Shown: positions 9,749-22,541 of the stretch, piece by piece
Layout of the letters: each line of letters opens with the position of its first letter
Numbering within the stretch: position 1 is the first letter of the stretch
Assembly: GCA_025716855.1 (NCBI GenBank)
Contig: JAIXMQ010000002.1
Coordinates: forward strand, 806,001 to 870,000
Direction of reading: 5' to 3'
Length of the DNA: 64,000 nt
Source: Pilaira anomala
Lineage: Eukaryota; Mucoromycota; Mucoromycetes; Mucorales; Mucoraceae
Notes under the pieces: model-generated
What the model saw: only the letters and a program-made list of their open reading frames with translations
What the model was told of the DNA's origin: nothing
Database searches by the model: none
Translations under genes and position numbers: made by a program

Positions 9749-11229
9749 TTATTGCTTATAGGTAGTGCCTCGATCTAAACCACAATTTTCTTCAACTCTC
9801 TTTTTTAAATGAAACCAGAAACTTTCAAACATAGCACGATCTCCACCTTGATTCCAAGCTATATGCAAATAAGAAATGGAAGGCGCATCTTGACTTATCT
9901 CAAGCGTAAATTTAAATGGATCAAGTGTATGTGTTTCCTCTAATTTTTGTCGCTTGCGTTGTCTTCTGGCAGCACGAGACCATGTGTTGGTATTCACGCT
10001 ACACTCATATAAAATTTCATCTTCTGTAACATCAAGCGTATGATCAATGTCTAAATCTTGCAATATTTCCTTGACGAGTGAATTAACGTGTGCTTTATCT
10101 TGTGGCAATTCTGCTTCGAATGTAAATTTGGGTAACCAAGCTTTAAGTACTTTGGCACTTGTTGGTCTGTTTTCGTAAAATGACCAAGCAATACCCCATC
10201 GTGTAGTGTCACCTTGAATGAAAGTAGTAACTACGTAATTACTTATGCCCGATTCTTTTAATAAACGAACAAGTGGTTGAATCGTCTTTTTTAATCCGAC
10301 TAAACTCGTATACCATCTTATTCTTCTTCCAAGTCCAACACTTTCTTTAATCATTCGAGATATAAATCCGAGTTCACCACCTTCTGTAATCATTTCATTT
10401 ATGGATCCTTGACACACCTATAAAAGAAATATAGATAAAGATAAAATGTAAGATAACAGATAGGCTTTTTTTCTCTAAAAAAAAAACTAACAGTTGAAGG
10501 TTCAAGCTCCTTATTAAGTAATCCTTGTTCGATTTCTTCTTGGCTGCTATAAAAAGGTGGATTACACATACAGAAGTCATAATCAGTTGTATCGTCTAGT
10601 ATAAATATTTTGTTAGGATCCGGGTTATATCTAATAATGATTCGATCCTGCAAATTGTTTCGCTCTACATTTTCTATAGCGTATTTAATTGACCGTGAAT
10701 CAACATCTGTTGCTAAAAATCTCCAGTTTGGATTATTGGCACACCCCAAAAGTGGATAAATGCACGATGCACCAACTCCACTAAAATAATATGATGAGTA
10801 TACGAATTTAAATCATCTTATTTTACCTACATATCTATACCGATAATATTAGTCGTTGTAACGGTATCATTCATCAAATCTTGTAACCAAAGAATATAAT
10901 TTAAGCGGTTCGGCACTGGAGGACAAAGTGAGTCGATTGGGAAGTCCATGGTAATGTCAAAGTATTCCTTCATTAAACAGACGTTTAATTCCCTATTGCC
11001 GTCATTAATATCGTCCTTTATATATATGAGGTGGTTCCTTACTTTACTGCTTCGGGATCTTTGAAGTCTATATGTACTCTATCTCCCTTGCCTTTTATTA
11101 TACTAAAAGAAAAATTTTAGTTGAATGTCTAACAGCGTCTATAAGTCCTTACAAGGGTTTGAATGAATCATAACGTTCAGCCAATTGACCAAAATCTGGT
11201 CTCTCATTAAACACACTTCTTGGGTGCAT
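9749..11229 (-). CDS. METTL16: METTL16-like RNA N6-adenosine methyltransferase
   Basis: Five exons: 11153-11229, 11043-11102, 10831-10992, 10492-10780 and 9749-10417, all in phase; 418 aa. It starts MHPRSVFNERPDFGQLAERY, as METTL16 proteins do. The Rossmann-fold S-adenosylmethionine site reads IGIDIGVGASCIYPLLG (about residues 95-111), and the catalytic motif is NPPF within DFCMCNPPFYSSQEE. Next comes the conserved block INEMITEGGELGFISRMI. The C-terminal third (basic RAARRQRKRQK and below) is unlike the vertebrate VCR domain in length. In animals METTL16 modifies A43 of U6 snRNA and a hairpin of MAT2A mRNA; fungal relatives modify U6. It lies head-to-head with RIT1, 63 bp apart. Confidence 0.92.
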
Positions 11230-11292
11230 TGTTTGATAAAAAAATAAAAAAAACCAGGAATTTTTAAAACTGCTCTTTTTCAACATAACTCT
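11230..11292. promoter_or_regulatory. 63-bp bidirectional promoter between METTL16-like gene and RIT1
   Basis: Only 63 bp separate the two divergent start codons (11229 minus and 11293 plus). No TATA box is evident. Both 5' UTRs and the core promoter must fit here or overlap coding sequence, so shared transcription control is likely. This is inferred from geometry alone. Confidence 0.5.
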
Positions 11293-13125
11293 ATGGACGA
11301 CGAATTTAAGTTTGGAAACACAGAATTTAACCTTGAATCAAAATTGATTAGAAATGATAGTAAGAACATGTAAATGAAACCAAGATCTTAAAACGAAACG
11401 CTAGGCTAATCTTGCTCACTCAAAAAAAATAAAAAAAATAAAAAGTTATAATCGATTACGATCCATTGTAGACGACGCTTCTTTTGTCATGGCCATGACT
11501 GAACTTATGCCTCAACTCGCACTAGTTGGTAAGCTGAAGCAGTTAAAAATTATGCCTCGATAGTATACTTATTTGCCTTATCTATTTCTTAGCCAACGAA
11601 CGTTGTGGGTCGTGGTATATTGACAGAACCAAGGTAAAAAATAAATAAAACAGATAAATAAAAAGTATATTCGTTAATTTGAAAGTAGAAAAAAGCTTAT
11701 TCAGCCTATTTTAAGTCAACCGATGGTCATATGCATATTTGGGACTTTAACATACGACGTAATAATCTTCATTTACTTCCAATTCTACTGGAGCATGGAG
11801 GATGTATGATTGTGGATTCTACTCGAAAAGGAAAACGTATCCCTGACGCATTATCGAAGACAATTCCTATTTGGTGCTGTGTAGTTAATCGTGCAGTAGC
11901 TGTTTACCGTAATCTTAAAGAGACAGAGTGGGATACCAAGTTACACACTTTACCTTCCGCTGTTTCGCGATCAGAGCATGCTCAAATAGAAGCTAGAATT
12001 GATGACTTTGTAAACAAATTACTGACGTCGGGCGTGGATATGAAGAACGTTTCGGATGGATTGGCTAAACCATTGCGTCCTATCTGGCTTACATCACAAT
12101 CATATGATGCAATAATGGAGTCACCACCAGATTTCGAGGATGCACCTTTTTGTCCTGTGGTTTGTTTGAGTGCGTCAGAAGCAGTAGAAACCGGGTGTCA
12201 ATCAAGACCTGGCTACTTATATGTTCAAGGTTCAGGAGATGATCAAGAAGCTTGGGCTTTGGTAAATTCAATTTTTTCTTCACTGTACATACGTGTGTCA
12301 TAAATATTTATATTAGCATAATCTTTTAGGGTTTAACACCAATCATGTTTTGGAAAAACCATCATTCTATTTTATCAAGTCAAGCAGATTGTGAAAGTAA
12401 AGTGAAGGAGATTGTAGCTTTATCTAGGGACAGTTTATTAGAAGAAGGAGAGGTCGATGGTAAAAATTTCAGTATGATTGAGCCTACCAACTTAGCGATT
12501 GGAAACTACGCTAGTGGTAAACCGCCACAGTGTTGGGAAAATTTTGATTATATCGTCAATTGTTCTTTATCAGAATATGATGGTATGGCAAAGAACCCAA
12601 ATTACCTTCATTTACCCATTCCAGACGGTAAGAAGGGTCAAATTATTTTTGGGGCTAGTATAGATAAGGCAATTCGCTTTGTGCATGATCCCGTATTAGA
12701 AAATAAAAAGATACTTGTCCATTGTTCCACAGGTAATGTTATCTTGACTATATTTCTTTTTATATAATTTTAAACGAGATATTTGTAGGCAAAGATTATT
12801 CTGTGGGTATTTTACTATCCATTTTAATTCATTACTTTGATTTGGAAGGCAAATTGTTAAGCCAGAATAAACCACGTGGTAAACAATTTAAGAATGAAAA
12901 AATATTTAAGGTCTATGTATCTAATGCTATTACTTCAATTAATATTAGTGGACAAAAAAACTGTTCAGCATCAATTGGTTCGAATTATATCAAACTGGGA
13001 AAAAGTAAAGTATTATTTGAATTCGTTTTTTATACAATACTTGTGAATTAATTTTAAAATAGGCTTCACCTTCTAGAGTTACTTTGAAAAGAATTAATAC
13101 GCATTTTATGAGTCACTCATCCTAG
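11293..13125 (+). CDS. RIT1: Initiator tRNA 2'-O-ribosyl phosphate transferase
   Basis: Seven exons: 11293-11369, 11446-11528, 11593-11633, 11689-12261, 12330-12732, 12789-13009 and 13063-13125; 486 aa. Diagnostic blocks are YNRLRSIVDDASFV, LVANERCGSWYID, YFKSTDGHMHIWDF, IVDSTRKGKRIPDALSKT and, near the C-terminus, KILVHCSTGKDYSVGILLSI, a phosphatase-like P-loop (HCSTGKD). RIT1 adds a phosphoribosyl group to A64 of cytosolic initiator tRNA-Met, which keeps it out of elongation; it occurs in fungi and plants. The exon 3/4 and 6/7 junctions were chosen because only they keep these motifs in frame (donors AAG|GTAAAA and AAA|GTATTA). It overlaps no neighbour. Confidence 0.93.
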
Positions 13126-13555
13126 TCATTCTTTTAAAAACCTAAATAGTAACTCGACGTAGATATCACTTGATTTATTATTAAAAAAAAGCTGTACATT
13201 TTGTCATGCAATGCTATGATTTTTTTTTTGAATAGTTTTATATTATCGTATTCATGATGTCAATGTATACATACGCATAAACTCATCAGACACACATGAA
13301 AACGTATATATATATGTGTATGTTCTATTTACAGTTGACTTGTTTTTCACGAATGACAGATAAGAAAGTTGTAGGAAAGATCTTTATAAACAAACGCGTA
13401 CACATAGTATACTTCTTTTTTCATTTATTTTTAGTAATCTCAGAAGTTAGTATACAAGGGACAAGAAAAGGGTAAAAATACTATTTCTAACCAACTATAA
13501 ATGCATGACGACTGTTCTACGTACATATAGGAACAAGGTTCAATATCTAACAACT
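13126..13555. other. Intergenic, nothing recognised
   Basis: AT-rich 3' flank of RIT1 with a TATATATATGTGTATG-type run near 13306-13322. No gene, RNA or repeat was recognised. Confidence 0.45.
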
Positions 13556-13852
13556 CTATTCGTCAAAACCATAATAAATATACTTATTACCGTTACAAAT
13601 CTTGTTTTTATCTGTGAGAAATATTCTTATCAAGTGATGATAAAAGGAAACGGGACCTTCATTACCAGCAGTGAAAAATTTCTTCATATTACAACATGAT
13701 CTTATCACGTTATATGTTACATATTTAGTATTTAATGAATCCATATTCTTTTGACCCTTTTTCTTGTTTCTTCTTTTTGTTTCTCTGTTGTCGTCTTCGT
13801 TATTCGTAGCCGCCGACATTGTAACAAAAGCCTCATCTTTTTTAAATACCAA
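13556..13852 (-). CDS. Possible small protein of unknown function
   Basis: A 98-codon ORF whose more plausible start is the internal ATG that begins MSAATNNEDDNRETKRRNKK. The first part is charged and low-complexity; the rest (SCCNMKKFFTAGNEGPVSFY) is unlike any family I can name. It contains GT...AG pairs, so the true gene could be spliced and end differently. It is head-to-head with the plus-strand gene at 13926, separated by only about 73 bp, which speaks for a real promoter here. It could equally be a chance ORF. Confidence 0.3.
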   Translation of the reverse strand: MVFKKDEAFVTMSAATNNEDDNRETKRRNKKKGQKNMDSLNTKYVTYNVIRSCCNMKKFFTAGNEGPVSFYHHLIRIFLTDKNKICNGNKYIYYGFDE

Positions 13853-13925
13853 TTTTTTTTTTTATTCTTCTTTGTATATCCACACACAAACTCTCTCTCT
13901 CTCTCTCTTTTCCCCCCATTAAATT

Positions 13926-14306
13926 ATGCTCCCTCATTGGTTTTCTTCATGGTATCCACAACAGCAAGTTCAATCGCAGGAACCTTTTAATGATCAGTAT
14001 GAAGCAGCAGACGAAGAAGGAGATTGGGTGCAGGTAATTACGCCCTCAGTCAAGAGACGACAACCACCTCAACCAACACAAGAAATGAATATACCCGTAG
14101 AGGTTACCCATCATGAAACGACAGCAGTAACGGAACCTGTTGTCAAAGGTTTGTCTAGACAGGAGAGAAGAGCGAAAGCTCGATTCGCGGTAAAGGATAA
14201 AAAGAAGCAGGCTCGTACTGCTGCTATGGTAATGAATCGTAATAGACCTAAAGGTTTAAATGGATCCACTTGTCTTCCTCCAAGCGTCGTATCCATCGAC
14301 CATTAA
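13926..14306 (+). CDS. Small basic protein with a candidate Atg8-interacting motif
   Basis: Uninterrupted 126-codon ORF, preceded by a CT-rich leader (CTCTCTCTCTCTTTTCCCCCC) that resembles fungal promoter/UTR sequence. The N-terminal half is acidic and carries AADEEGDWVQVITP (residues about 27-40), an acidic-W-x-x-V arrangement that matches the LIR/AIM consensus for Atg8 binding. The C-terminal half is strongly basic (LSRQERRAKARFAVKDKKK) and ends in an Arg/Asn/Pro-rich segment. The layout recalls TP53INP/DOR-type autophagy proteins, but I cannot claim homology. No transmembrane segment or signal peptide is seen. Confidence 0.6.
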   Translation: MLPHWFSSWYPQQQVQSQEPFNDQYEAADEEGDWVQVITPSVKRRQPPQPTQEMNIPVEVTHHETTAVTEPVVKGLSRQERRAKARFAVKDKKKQARTAAMVMNRNRPKGLNGSTCLPPSVVSIDH

Positions 14307-14434
14307 CTTTTTTTTTTTTTCATTTTTTTTTAAAAAACAAATTCTTTTTTTTTTCTGATGTCCATACTCTTTTTTTTTCTTTTTTTCACTCCTCTTTTTT
14401 TTTTAATAAATAACATTTTATATGTACAGACTAT

Positions 14435-14917
14435 TTATTTATCAATTTCGTTTTTTAATGCATTAAATTCATTGGCAGAAGTGGAAGGTGGGTTCCTTAA
14501 ATATTGCCAATGATAATATTGCATTCGATGAACTTCTTGTGTATTTTCGGAGGTGCTGATGTAATCACGAAATTGCTGATGTTGCAGTAAATCCAAGAAA
14601 TATAAAGCGTGCGGGTATCTATAGTTTAATAAGTACAAATTAAAGATATATATAAATATATATATATATTACTTACACTACAAACTTGGCGTATTCTGGC
14701 TGTTTCCAATATTGTAAATATTTCAAGTAGTTAATAAAGGCAGGATTTTTAAAATACTGTTGCTGTGCAAGATCTAAAATGACAATTTAAACTAAATTAT
14801 TTCAATCCTTTTTTAAAATGTTCTCTATTACATACGGTTCAGGTACCAAGGATTAGATAAACATTGAATAAATTCCAATTCAATTGTAAATCTTCTTTTG
14901 TCTTCTGATTCAGCCAT
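14435..14917 (-). CDS. MED31: Mediator complex subunit 31
   Basis: Three exons (14836-14917, 14677-14773, 14435-14618) encode 120 aa. The sequence carries the hallmark Soh1/MED31 blocks: RRFTIELEFIQCLSNPWYLN, then AQQQYFKNPAFINYLKYLQY, WKQPEYAKFVVYPHALYFLD and LLQHQQFRDYI. The protein is a small all-helical subunit of the Mediator middle module, which links transcription factors to RNA polymerase II. Length is normal for the family. Phases are consistent at both introns, and the ATG at 14917 is the only sensible start. Confidence 0.97.
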
Positions 14918-15884
14918 GATGGAATGAAGAACACATTCACCTCATACTCAGCACACTTTTTTATTCATACAGTATGTCGTGACTGGTAATGATTATGGCG
15001 GAGAGAGACCGAAAAACAATGCTATCTTTACCAATAAGTATATAGTGTAGGTCGTCACATTTCTATGTTTATGTAAATGTCACCTGAATTATATCGCTGG
15101 ACTGGGTTGGATGATTAAAGAATATACAAGTGTATGTGCATGCAGTCTAGAACATAGAAACTTGAAAAAGGGGGATTACTTTACGTGTTTGGTTATGAGT
15201 TGTTTGGCTGAAATAGCTTTCTTGTTTTGGTTTGGACGGAATAAAATGTGTGTAGGTGTTGAGAAAAAAGGATTAAATGCATGAATTATAAATAAGATTA
15301 AGTCGCATAATGGCATCCCCAAATTAAAAGAAACAAGCAAGGTCTAGAGACAAGTAAAGTACATTATTATAGCATTAAATTTTCTATACATCATCTACCC
15401 AAAACGATAAAAAATCGAATCTTCTCGTTAGGACAATACTCTTCCACTGGTTTAGCATTGATTTACTAACACCACCAAACAACTATCAAAAACGAAAAAG
15501 GTTGAACGTGTGCCGAAAAAAATCAATAGTCCTATTGAATGTCCCCTATTTGAAGACTTGCCTGATTGTATAGTGAATAGAAATAATCACATTAATTGTC
15601 ACAGGTTTAATATTAAGAGTAGCTTTCTCCTTGATCGCCTATTCTAATAATACTCGGAGTTTACCCATTAAGGATGTCAGAAAGTAAGGTCAGTCAAGTT
15701 TTCTTGGGAAGACAATCTAAAGTTTGGAATAAGTAACTACTTTCAAAGTTCTTATTTACATTGTTATGTCGATGATAAACTTTTTGTGCGCTTTTTGAAA
15801 AATGCCAATCTGCCAAAAAGGTCACACCTTTTTTTTTTTAAAAAAAAATAAACCTTTTCTTTTTCTTTGTCTTTTTGTTCCCTC
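14918..15884. other. Intergenic, nothing recognised
   Basis: Nearly 1 kb without an ORF of interest. It should hold the promoters of MED31 (left) and of the unknown gene starting at 15885 (right), the latter preceded by a T-rich/CTTTT-rich leader. Confidence 0.45.
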
Positions 15885-16764
15885 ATGTCAAAAAAAACTT
15901 TGGCAGACCTTATTCGGCAATGGCGTACACCGGGCAAAAAGTTACGTGAAAGACTTACCCCTGCTGATAAAATTAGCTTAGTTAAAAAGACACCGAGCTC
16001 TTTAGAGGCTAAAATAGCTGTCAGTCCCTATGGTACGTGTATTTATCCTATTTTGTTTTCGTGAACTTGTAAGCCTTAACTTTCTTGTAGCTAATATATT
16101 GGCTTCTCCTTTGAGAAATTGTAATTTTCATTCGCGCTTGTTCCCAAACAGTAAGTTTCATTTTCTTCCACCACTTTTTTCTTTTACTTATTTCGATACG
16201 ATAGAATTATTACTTCGTTTTGGACAAGGGTGGCATCCAGAAACTAAAGCTTATTGGGCTTTTCCTACTTTGAAAAAAACGAGCGGAAAAGGTATATACG
16301 TAAGCCTTTCGAAAAAAGTGCTTGATATATTTGGTAAAGGAGGCTACAAAATGGCATTTAGAGGATCAGCTGTATATAGAGTGGATATGATGGATCATGT
16401 TGAGCGTTTAATATGCAACGAAAGTTTTATACAGTTTTCAAAGCGTCCTATCGATACATTTCATATACTGACACCTTCATCATCACCATCGCAGTGGAAC
16501 TCAAACAAGCCATCTGCGATGGGATATCAGTGTATATTATCATTTGAACTTACAGATTCAGTGTGTGAGTTGGACCATCAGATTCAATCGATAGATGCAC
16601 AACATCATCATATACCTTATTATTCTTTGCGACACATTTGGACAGAAAAACAAATTGAATCTATTAAATTACCACAGCAGCCTATTGTTTTAGGCGTACC
16701 AAAAACACTTGAAACAGTTGATTTGGGAGTTGCATTATGGCGTTGTAGAGAATTCCTCAGTTAA
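15885..16764 (+). CDS. Unrecognised conserved-looking protein, perhaps mitochondrial
   Basis: Three exons (15885-16032, 16091-16150, 16205-16764) give 255 aa. The N-terminus is basic and lacks acidic residues at first (MSKKTLADLIRQWRT), consistent with a mitochondrial presequence. A compact block follows: SPYANILASPLRNCNFHSR, then LFPNKLLLRFG. Next come PETKAYWAFPTLKKTSGKG and a helix-rich middle; the C-terminus contains PIVLGVPKTLETVDLGVALW. The second intron was inferred because splicing out 16151-16204 gives the smooth junction FPN-KLLLRFG. The ASPLR...LP..LL.RF pattern feels familiar from fungal mitochondrial (ribosome-associated) proteins, but I cannot name the family. The gene ends 17 bp from the end of the convergent DENN gene. 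Confidence 0.7.
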
Positions 16765-16780
16765 AATTTATTATTATTTG

Positions 16781-18812
16781 TTAAATACGAATTGAACCAT
16801 TGTTATTCTTCTTTTTAAAGGATTGGCAACAACATATCGATATACAAGCTTGTGGATTGTGTATACCACGAACCATGACTCTTTTTCTAAAATATAATTT
16901 TGAAAGTTCAGTAATAAAATCAGTATCAGTGATCGGATCAAGACCTAATTGAACCATATCTTTAGGATACAAATGTATTATGTCACAACCATCTTCTTCA
17001 TTAATGGATAAGATTGTTTTCAGTGTAGAAAGTAAAAAGTAGGTTAAGGAATGGAAGAATCTATTAAAATAAGTAATTTTAATATTCTATAAATAAATAT
17101 ATACACTTATATATAAAACTTACCCTAATATAATCTCATTGTCTTCTTTTACTAGTACATCTAAGTTACTACTATTACAAGACATTTCATTTGATTCTCT
17201 CGCTGCTACTACATTAAATACTTCATTGTTATTGAGCTCAGTAGCATCTTCTTCATCTTCGTCAAATAATAAATTTTGACTTTCATCTGCAGTAGATGTT
17301 TGATTTAGGAATATAGGTATCTGATTATTACTATTACGACTTGAACCGGCAAATAAGTTTTGCCAAGACGAACATATTCTATTTGACATGGTAGATGGTT
17401 CATGTGGTTCTTCATACAACCAATAACAAATACCAGTCATCAATGCACGGGTTGTACCAAAAATGTCATTGGGTTCAGATGCTACATATTTTGCCCATGA
17501 TGTGTTTGAGCTTGACATAAGTTGCTTCCACATGATACGAAACCGTGTAAAATCAGCTGGATTATGCTTAACAGATATTACATTCGATTTAAAATGTGGC
17601 CGACTAGTTGACTGTGATATCGGTAGGGTAATTAATACATCGTAGAGGTCTGTTTTAATTTCAAATATAGAATCGGGTGTACCTTATAAATTATAAGTTA
17701 AGTTTTAATATACAAATACATTTACGTTTTATATATTAGAAATAACTTACATGCAACATATGTCTGATTCTTTTTCTCAAGCTGAGGAATATCATTTACA
17801 CCCACAGTAAATTTAGGTACAATATCATCTTTACCATCTCGAAATTGAGGCGGTATTTTGCCTAGTAAATGAACATTGTACACTAAAAAGTATATACCAT
17901 ATTTAGTCCATTGTAATTTTTTCTTTACTTCTTCATATTATTACCATATTTGCAAGCAATTTCCATAGGCGGGACATGAATAAACATGATTCTTTTTCTT
18001 AATAAAGCAGCCTTCCATAATATAAATACATCAGGTCCAAATGTATGAACAAACTCTGCAAATGTATCTACACCGAATTCTTGCTTTATAGGTACTTTCG
18101 CTAAATTATGCTTCAAGTTATAATTGACACTTTGGTCATTTGAGCTCGGAAAATGAAAAACAGGTAAACTCTGACTTTCATCTTGTCGATATTGATAATG
18201 ATTATAATACTGTAATAAGGACTCATATCGATCAGGATTATCATTAGTTAAAACCATATGTTTACTATAAAAAGATCGTATGTATCAGTAAACCGGATAA
18301 AAGCAGTAATTGAAACTTGATATACCTCAGTTCCCTTTTCAAAAAATGTTCATGCGTCCATACTTTTCCACAAATGCCTGTATTAGGTGTAGGTTGCACA
18401 ATGATTCCAATTGCCTTCATGTGAGATCCTCTGTTAGTTTCTATAGGCATATTTTGAAATACGCTGATACCGTATAAATTTTGTCGCGAAAAGTAACTAG
18501 ATATTTATATAGAAGCTTTTTTAGTAACTTTGTTATTGTTTATCCATAATAAAACATACATGGCGTCCGACTTAATTCTATGTAACCCACTACAAATAGC
18601 TTGAAATTCAACGCCTTCTAATTCAAAGTCTAAACTCGAGAAAACATTAACTTCTAAAAGTGAGGAGGTAATGATATCTTTTTACCAGCGGGATATTGCC
18701 ATTCTACTACGTTTCCTTTGTGAATATCAAACTGGACAACAAATACAGCAAGTACGTTATGAGCACCTTCTTCACTATGAGTAATTATAAACGGGTTAAA
18801 TAGTGATTGAGG
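16781..18812 (-). CDS. DENN-type protein, DUF4484/LCHN (DENND11)-like; first exon unresolved
   Basis: Seven exons can be joined in phase: 18686-18812, 18560-18629, 18326-18496, 17945-18264, 17751-17882, 17124-17682 and 16781-17060 (552 aa). The upstream-DENN part reads LAVFVVQFDIHKGNVVEWQY, then LEGVEFQAICSGLHRIKSDA and YGISVFQNMPIETNRGSHMK, as in human DENND11. The DENN core includes FGPDVFILWKAALLRKRIMF and YDVLITLPIS. The C-terminus carries DMVQLGLDPITDTDFITEL. Such proteins are candidate Rab guanine-nucleotide exchange factors. The start is unresolved: exon 18812 begins right after an acceptor (TTTTAG), and the nearby ATG (about 18901) does not join in frame through a normal-sized intron. 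A further 5' exon near 18900-19130 is possible. Confidence 0.85.
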
Positions 18813-19330
18813 CTAAAAGTAAAAAAAAGAATTCATTACTCTTTTGTATGATGAATTTCATCTGTTAGAATTGTGTGTAATTCACTTTGCTCTAATTCCA
18901 TTGTTCAAGTATGGAAACAAAAAAAGAAAGAAAAGAAAAGGATAAAAAAAAAACATAAATGCTTGGCTTCATGCGGCCAGTAAAAAACAAACATGATTTG
19001 GAAACGACGACTCCTCGGGAAATCCTGCAAAAAAAAAAAAAAAGAAAAAGCTTGACACACAATAAATAATACAATAAGAAAAACTGTACGGAAGATTGTT
19101 ACTTTTAGAAATAACCGAAGACGTTTACACATACTCGGGTGCTGTAATATATATATTTATATAATATGTATTCTGTAAAGGCCAATCAAGACGTTTTTAT
19201 GCAGAGAGAGATTCTATCATAGGCTACCATGTAGGAAAAAAATTATAGCAAAATAAGTTGGTACAAATGTACAATACTAAAACTTTGATCAAAAACCACA
19301 TAAATGTCGATATAATGTATTTATTTTCTT
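18813..19330. other. 5' flank of DENN gene; possible unplaced first exon
   Basis: Contains an ATG-led stretch near 18850-18901 (minus; MELEQSELHTILTDEIHHTK) that would be a natural N-terminus for the DENN protein but is out of phase with the next exon. It also holds a poly-T/GCAG acceptor-like site at about 19022-19040. The right part (19190-19330) is the 3' flank of the GGTase gene. No other gene was seen. Confidence 0.4.
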
Positions 19331-20704
<1,374 letters not shown>

Positions 20705-21437
20705 GTTATTATGAATATGTGATACAAAAAAGAAAGCAATAAAATATAACGATCACTTGAGGAGTGAATAAACGCGGTTTTTGAATACTTTCTGTTGCGC
20801 TCAGATTCAAATTAAGACACATGCAAGTGATTTAATTCAGGGCAAAAAGACCACAGAGACAAACAGAAAATTTCTTGTTTTTAGTGGAATTGTCTACTTC
20901 AACGAAGAAATTGATCAGGATTAATACAATAATAATCTAAATTCTACTTTATTCTGTCTCGAATGGTGGAGCAGAAAACAATAATAATAATATTCAGATA
21001 GACAGAGAATTTCAAAATACGTAGACTTTTTTTTTTCCTTTGTACGTAGAAGACTTAATCGGTACTCCTGCGAGAACCGGTCCTTAACTGTGCTGTATCC
21101 TCACCTAATATGCCAATTATGTGTGGCTTTAGAGATGGAAAAGAAGTTACTCCTAAAGGTAGGGAACGAAGTGTTGTCAATCCCGGTATTGCTGGCGTAT
21201 TACTGTTGACTCATTTGAAGTAAAAATAATGCAACCGAGATAGTTTGACACACGAAAAAAACTATTATGAGATAATATGTTCTATCATGCTTAAAAACAC
21301 AGACATAAATTCGGTACTTCTATTTTGATTTATTAACAACTTTATTAAAAATACATAATAATTATGTGATACGGTAAAATAAAAATACAGTAAAGAGAAT
21401 TATGTGCATATGCGTGATCTACAGTTATTTTTTCTCT
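20705..21437. other. Intergenic with one orphan coding-like fragment
   Basis: Mostly AT-rich. On the minus strand, 21055-21210 keeps a 51-codon open frame of unusually even composition (NTPAIPGLTTLRSLPLGVTS, then FPSLKPHIIGILGEDTAQL, stop). It looks like the last exon of a real or decayed gene, but no start or upstream exon could be found and the family is unknown. Confidence 0.35.
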
Positions 21438-21641
21438 TTAGATTTTGAAGCCTAAATTACGCATACAGGTAATATGGGCTTGAATGAGCTCTTGACAGTT
21501 TTCTTCGCCCTTTTGGAAGACGCACTCATCACGAACTTTTTTAGTTTCGGGGCATGCACAACAAGGCTTAAGAGGCTTTCCGTCTTTGCCAATGGGGAGT
21601 TCACCGGAATGAGTTGAAGTTGTCTTTACAGGTTCAGCCAT
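21438..21641 (-). CDS. COX17: Cytochrome c oxidase copper chaperone
   Basis: A 67-aa protein from a single exon. It contains the copper-binding motif [18 protein letters not shown] and the downstream CX9C pair (C...[13 protein letters not shown]), which form the twin CX9C fold of the mitochondrial intermembrane space. COX17 hands Cu(I) to SCO1 and COX11 for assembly of complex IV. The ATG at 21641 ([10 protein letters not shown]) is preferred over an in-frame ATG 66 bp upstream, because the extension is low-complexity ([13 protein letters not shown]) and does not occur in the family. Confidence 0.96.
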   Translation of the reverse strand: MAEPVKTTSTHSGELPIGKDGKPLKPCCACPETKKVRDECVFQKGEENCQELIQAHITCMRNLGFKI

Positions 21642-22541
21642 GGTTATTAAATTGAGTAGGGAAAAAAAGAAGAAAGTATAATAAACTGGGGGTTTTTTTT
21701 TACTCAATTAAAGCTTGCTGTGTCTATATTGGCAGTCACGGCACATACTCATTCATCCGTAACCATTACTAATCAAGGAGGCACCTGTCGGTACGGGATA
21801 TTATGGTATTGGTGTACGTATTGGTGTACGTATAGCGAATCGGGAATTAAGAGCCCCATTCGACATAGACTTGATTTATTTTGAAGAAAAAGATTCAATC
21901 ATATTCTCTTGAAATAATTTAATCACCCAGCCTTTATAACTCACAGCATTTTTCTTACTTGAATACAAGAAACCACCCAAGAATAAGATAGAATTGTAAA
22001 AGTTATGCTCCATGCAAGAAATCTTTTTTGTTTACCGTGATTGCAGAGCATTTTAGTTGAACTTTAATTTACAGCGTAGGACACACTATTTTAGTTTTCA
22101 AATTTGTTTAAATTTTCCAACTAAAGGTACAAGCATGTCTCTTTTTTTCTTTGTAAAATCTGTTGTATCAATCTTTTACTTACGGTATCAATTAGTGGAT
22201 TAAAAAAATCAACTGGCTTTTCAAAAATCTGCTTTATTTGAATTTTTTTATGCCAATTGGCTTTTTAAATCCACCAGTTGAGACTGTATTGTATTTTACA
22301 ATAAGTTTCTCAATACAAATTGTATTCTTTACTACTGTAAAAAAAAACCCCCCTCTCTCTTTTGGAAGTCAATCGAGAAAAGGATTACTTGCAGGAAAGA
22401 CAATAGGTACCTACTTAGTTGTCTTAGTGTCTGCTCGTGACGGGTTTTTCTATTTTTTTTTTTTTTTTATTATTTTTACTTTTGACATTACAAAGAGTTG
22501 GGTTTTTATTTCTTTTTAAACAGAAAGCATCTTTACCAGCA
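21642..22541. other. Intergenic with short orphan fragment
   Basis: Around 21776-21910 the plus strand keeps an open frame reading APVGTGYYGIGVRIGV, then IANRELRAPFDIDL, with a 13-bp direct repeat (ATTGGTGTACGTA twice). The YGIGVRIG motif recalls the N-terminus of a fungal membrane-protein family, so this may be a gene fragment. The rest is AT-rich with T runs. Confidence 0.35.
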
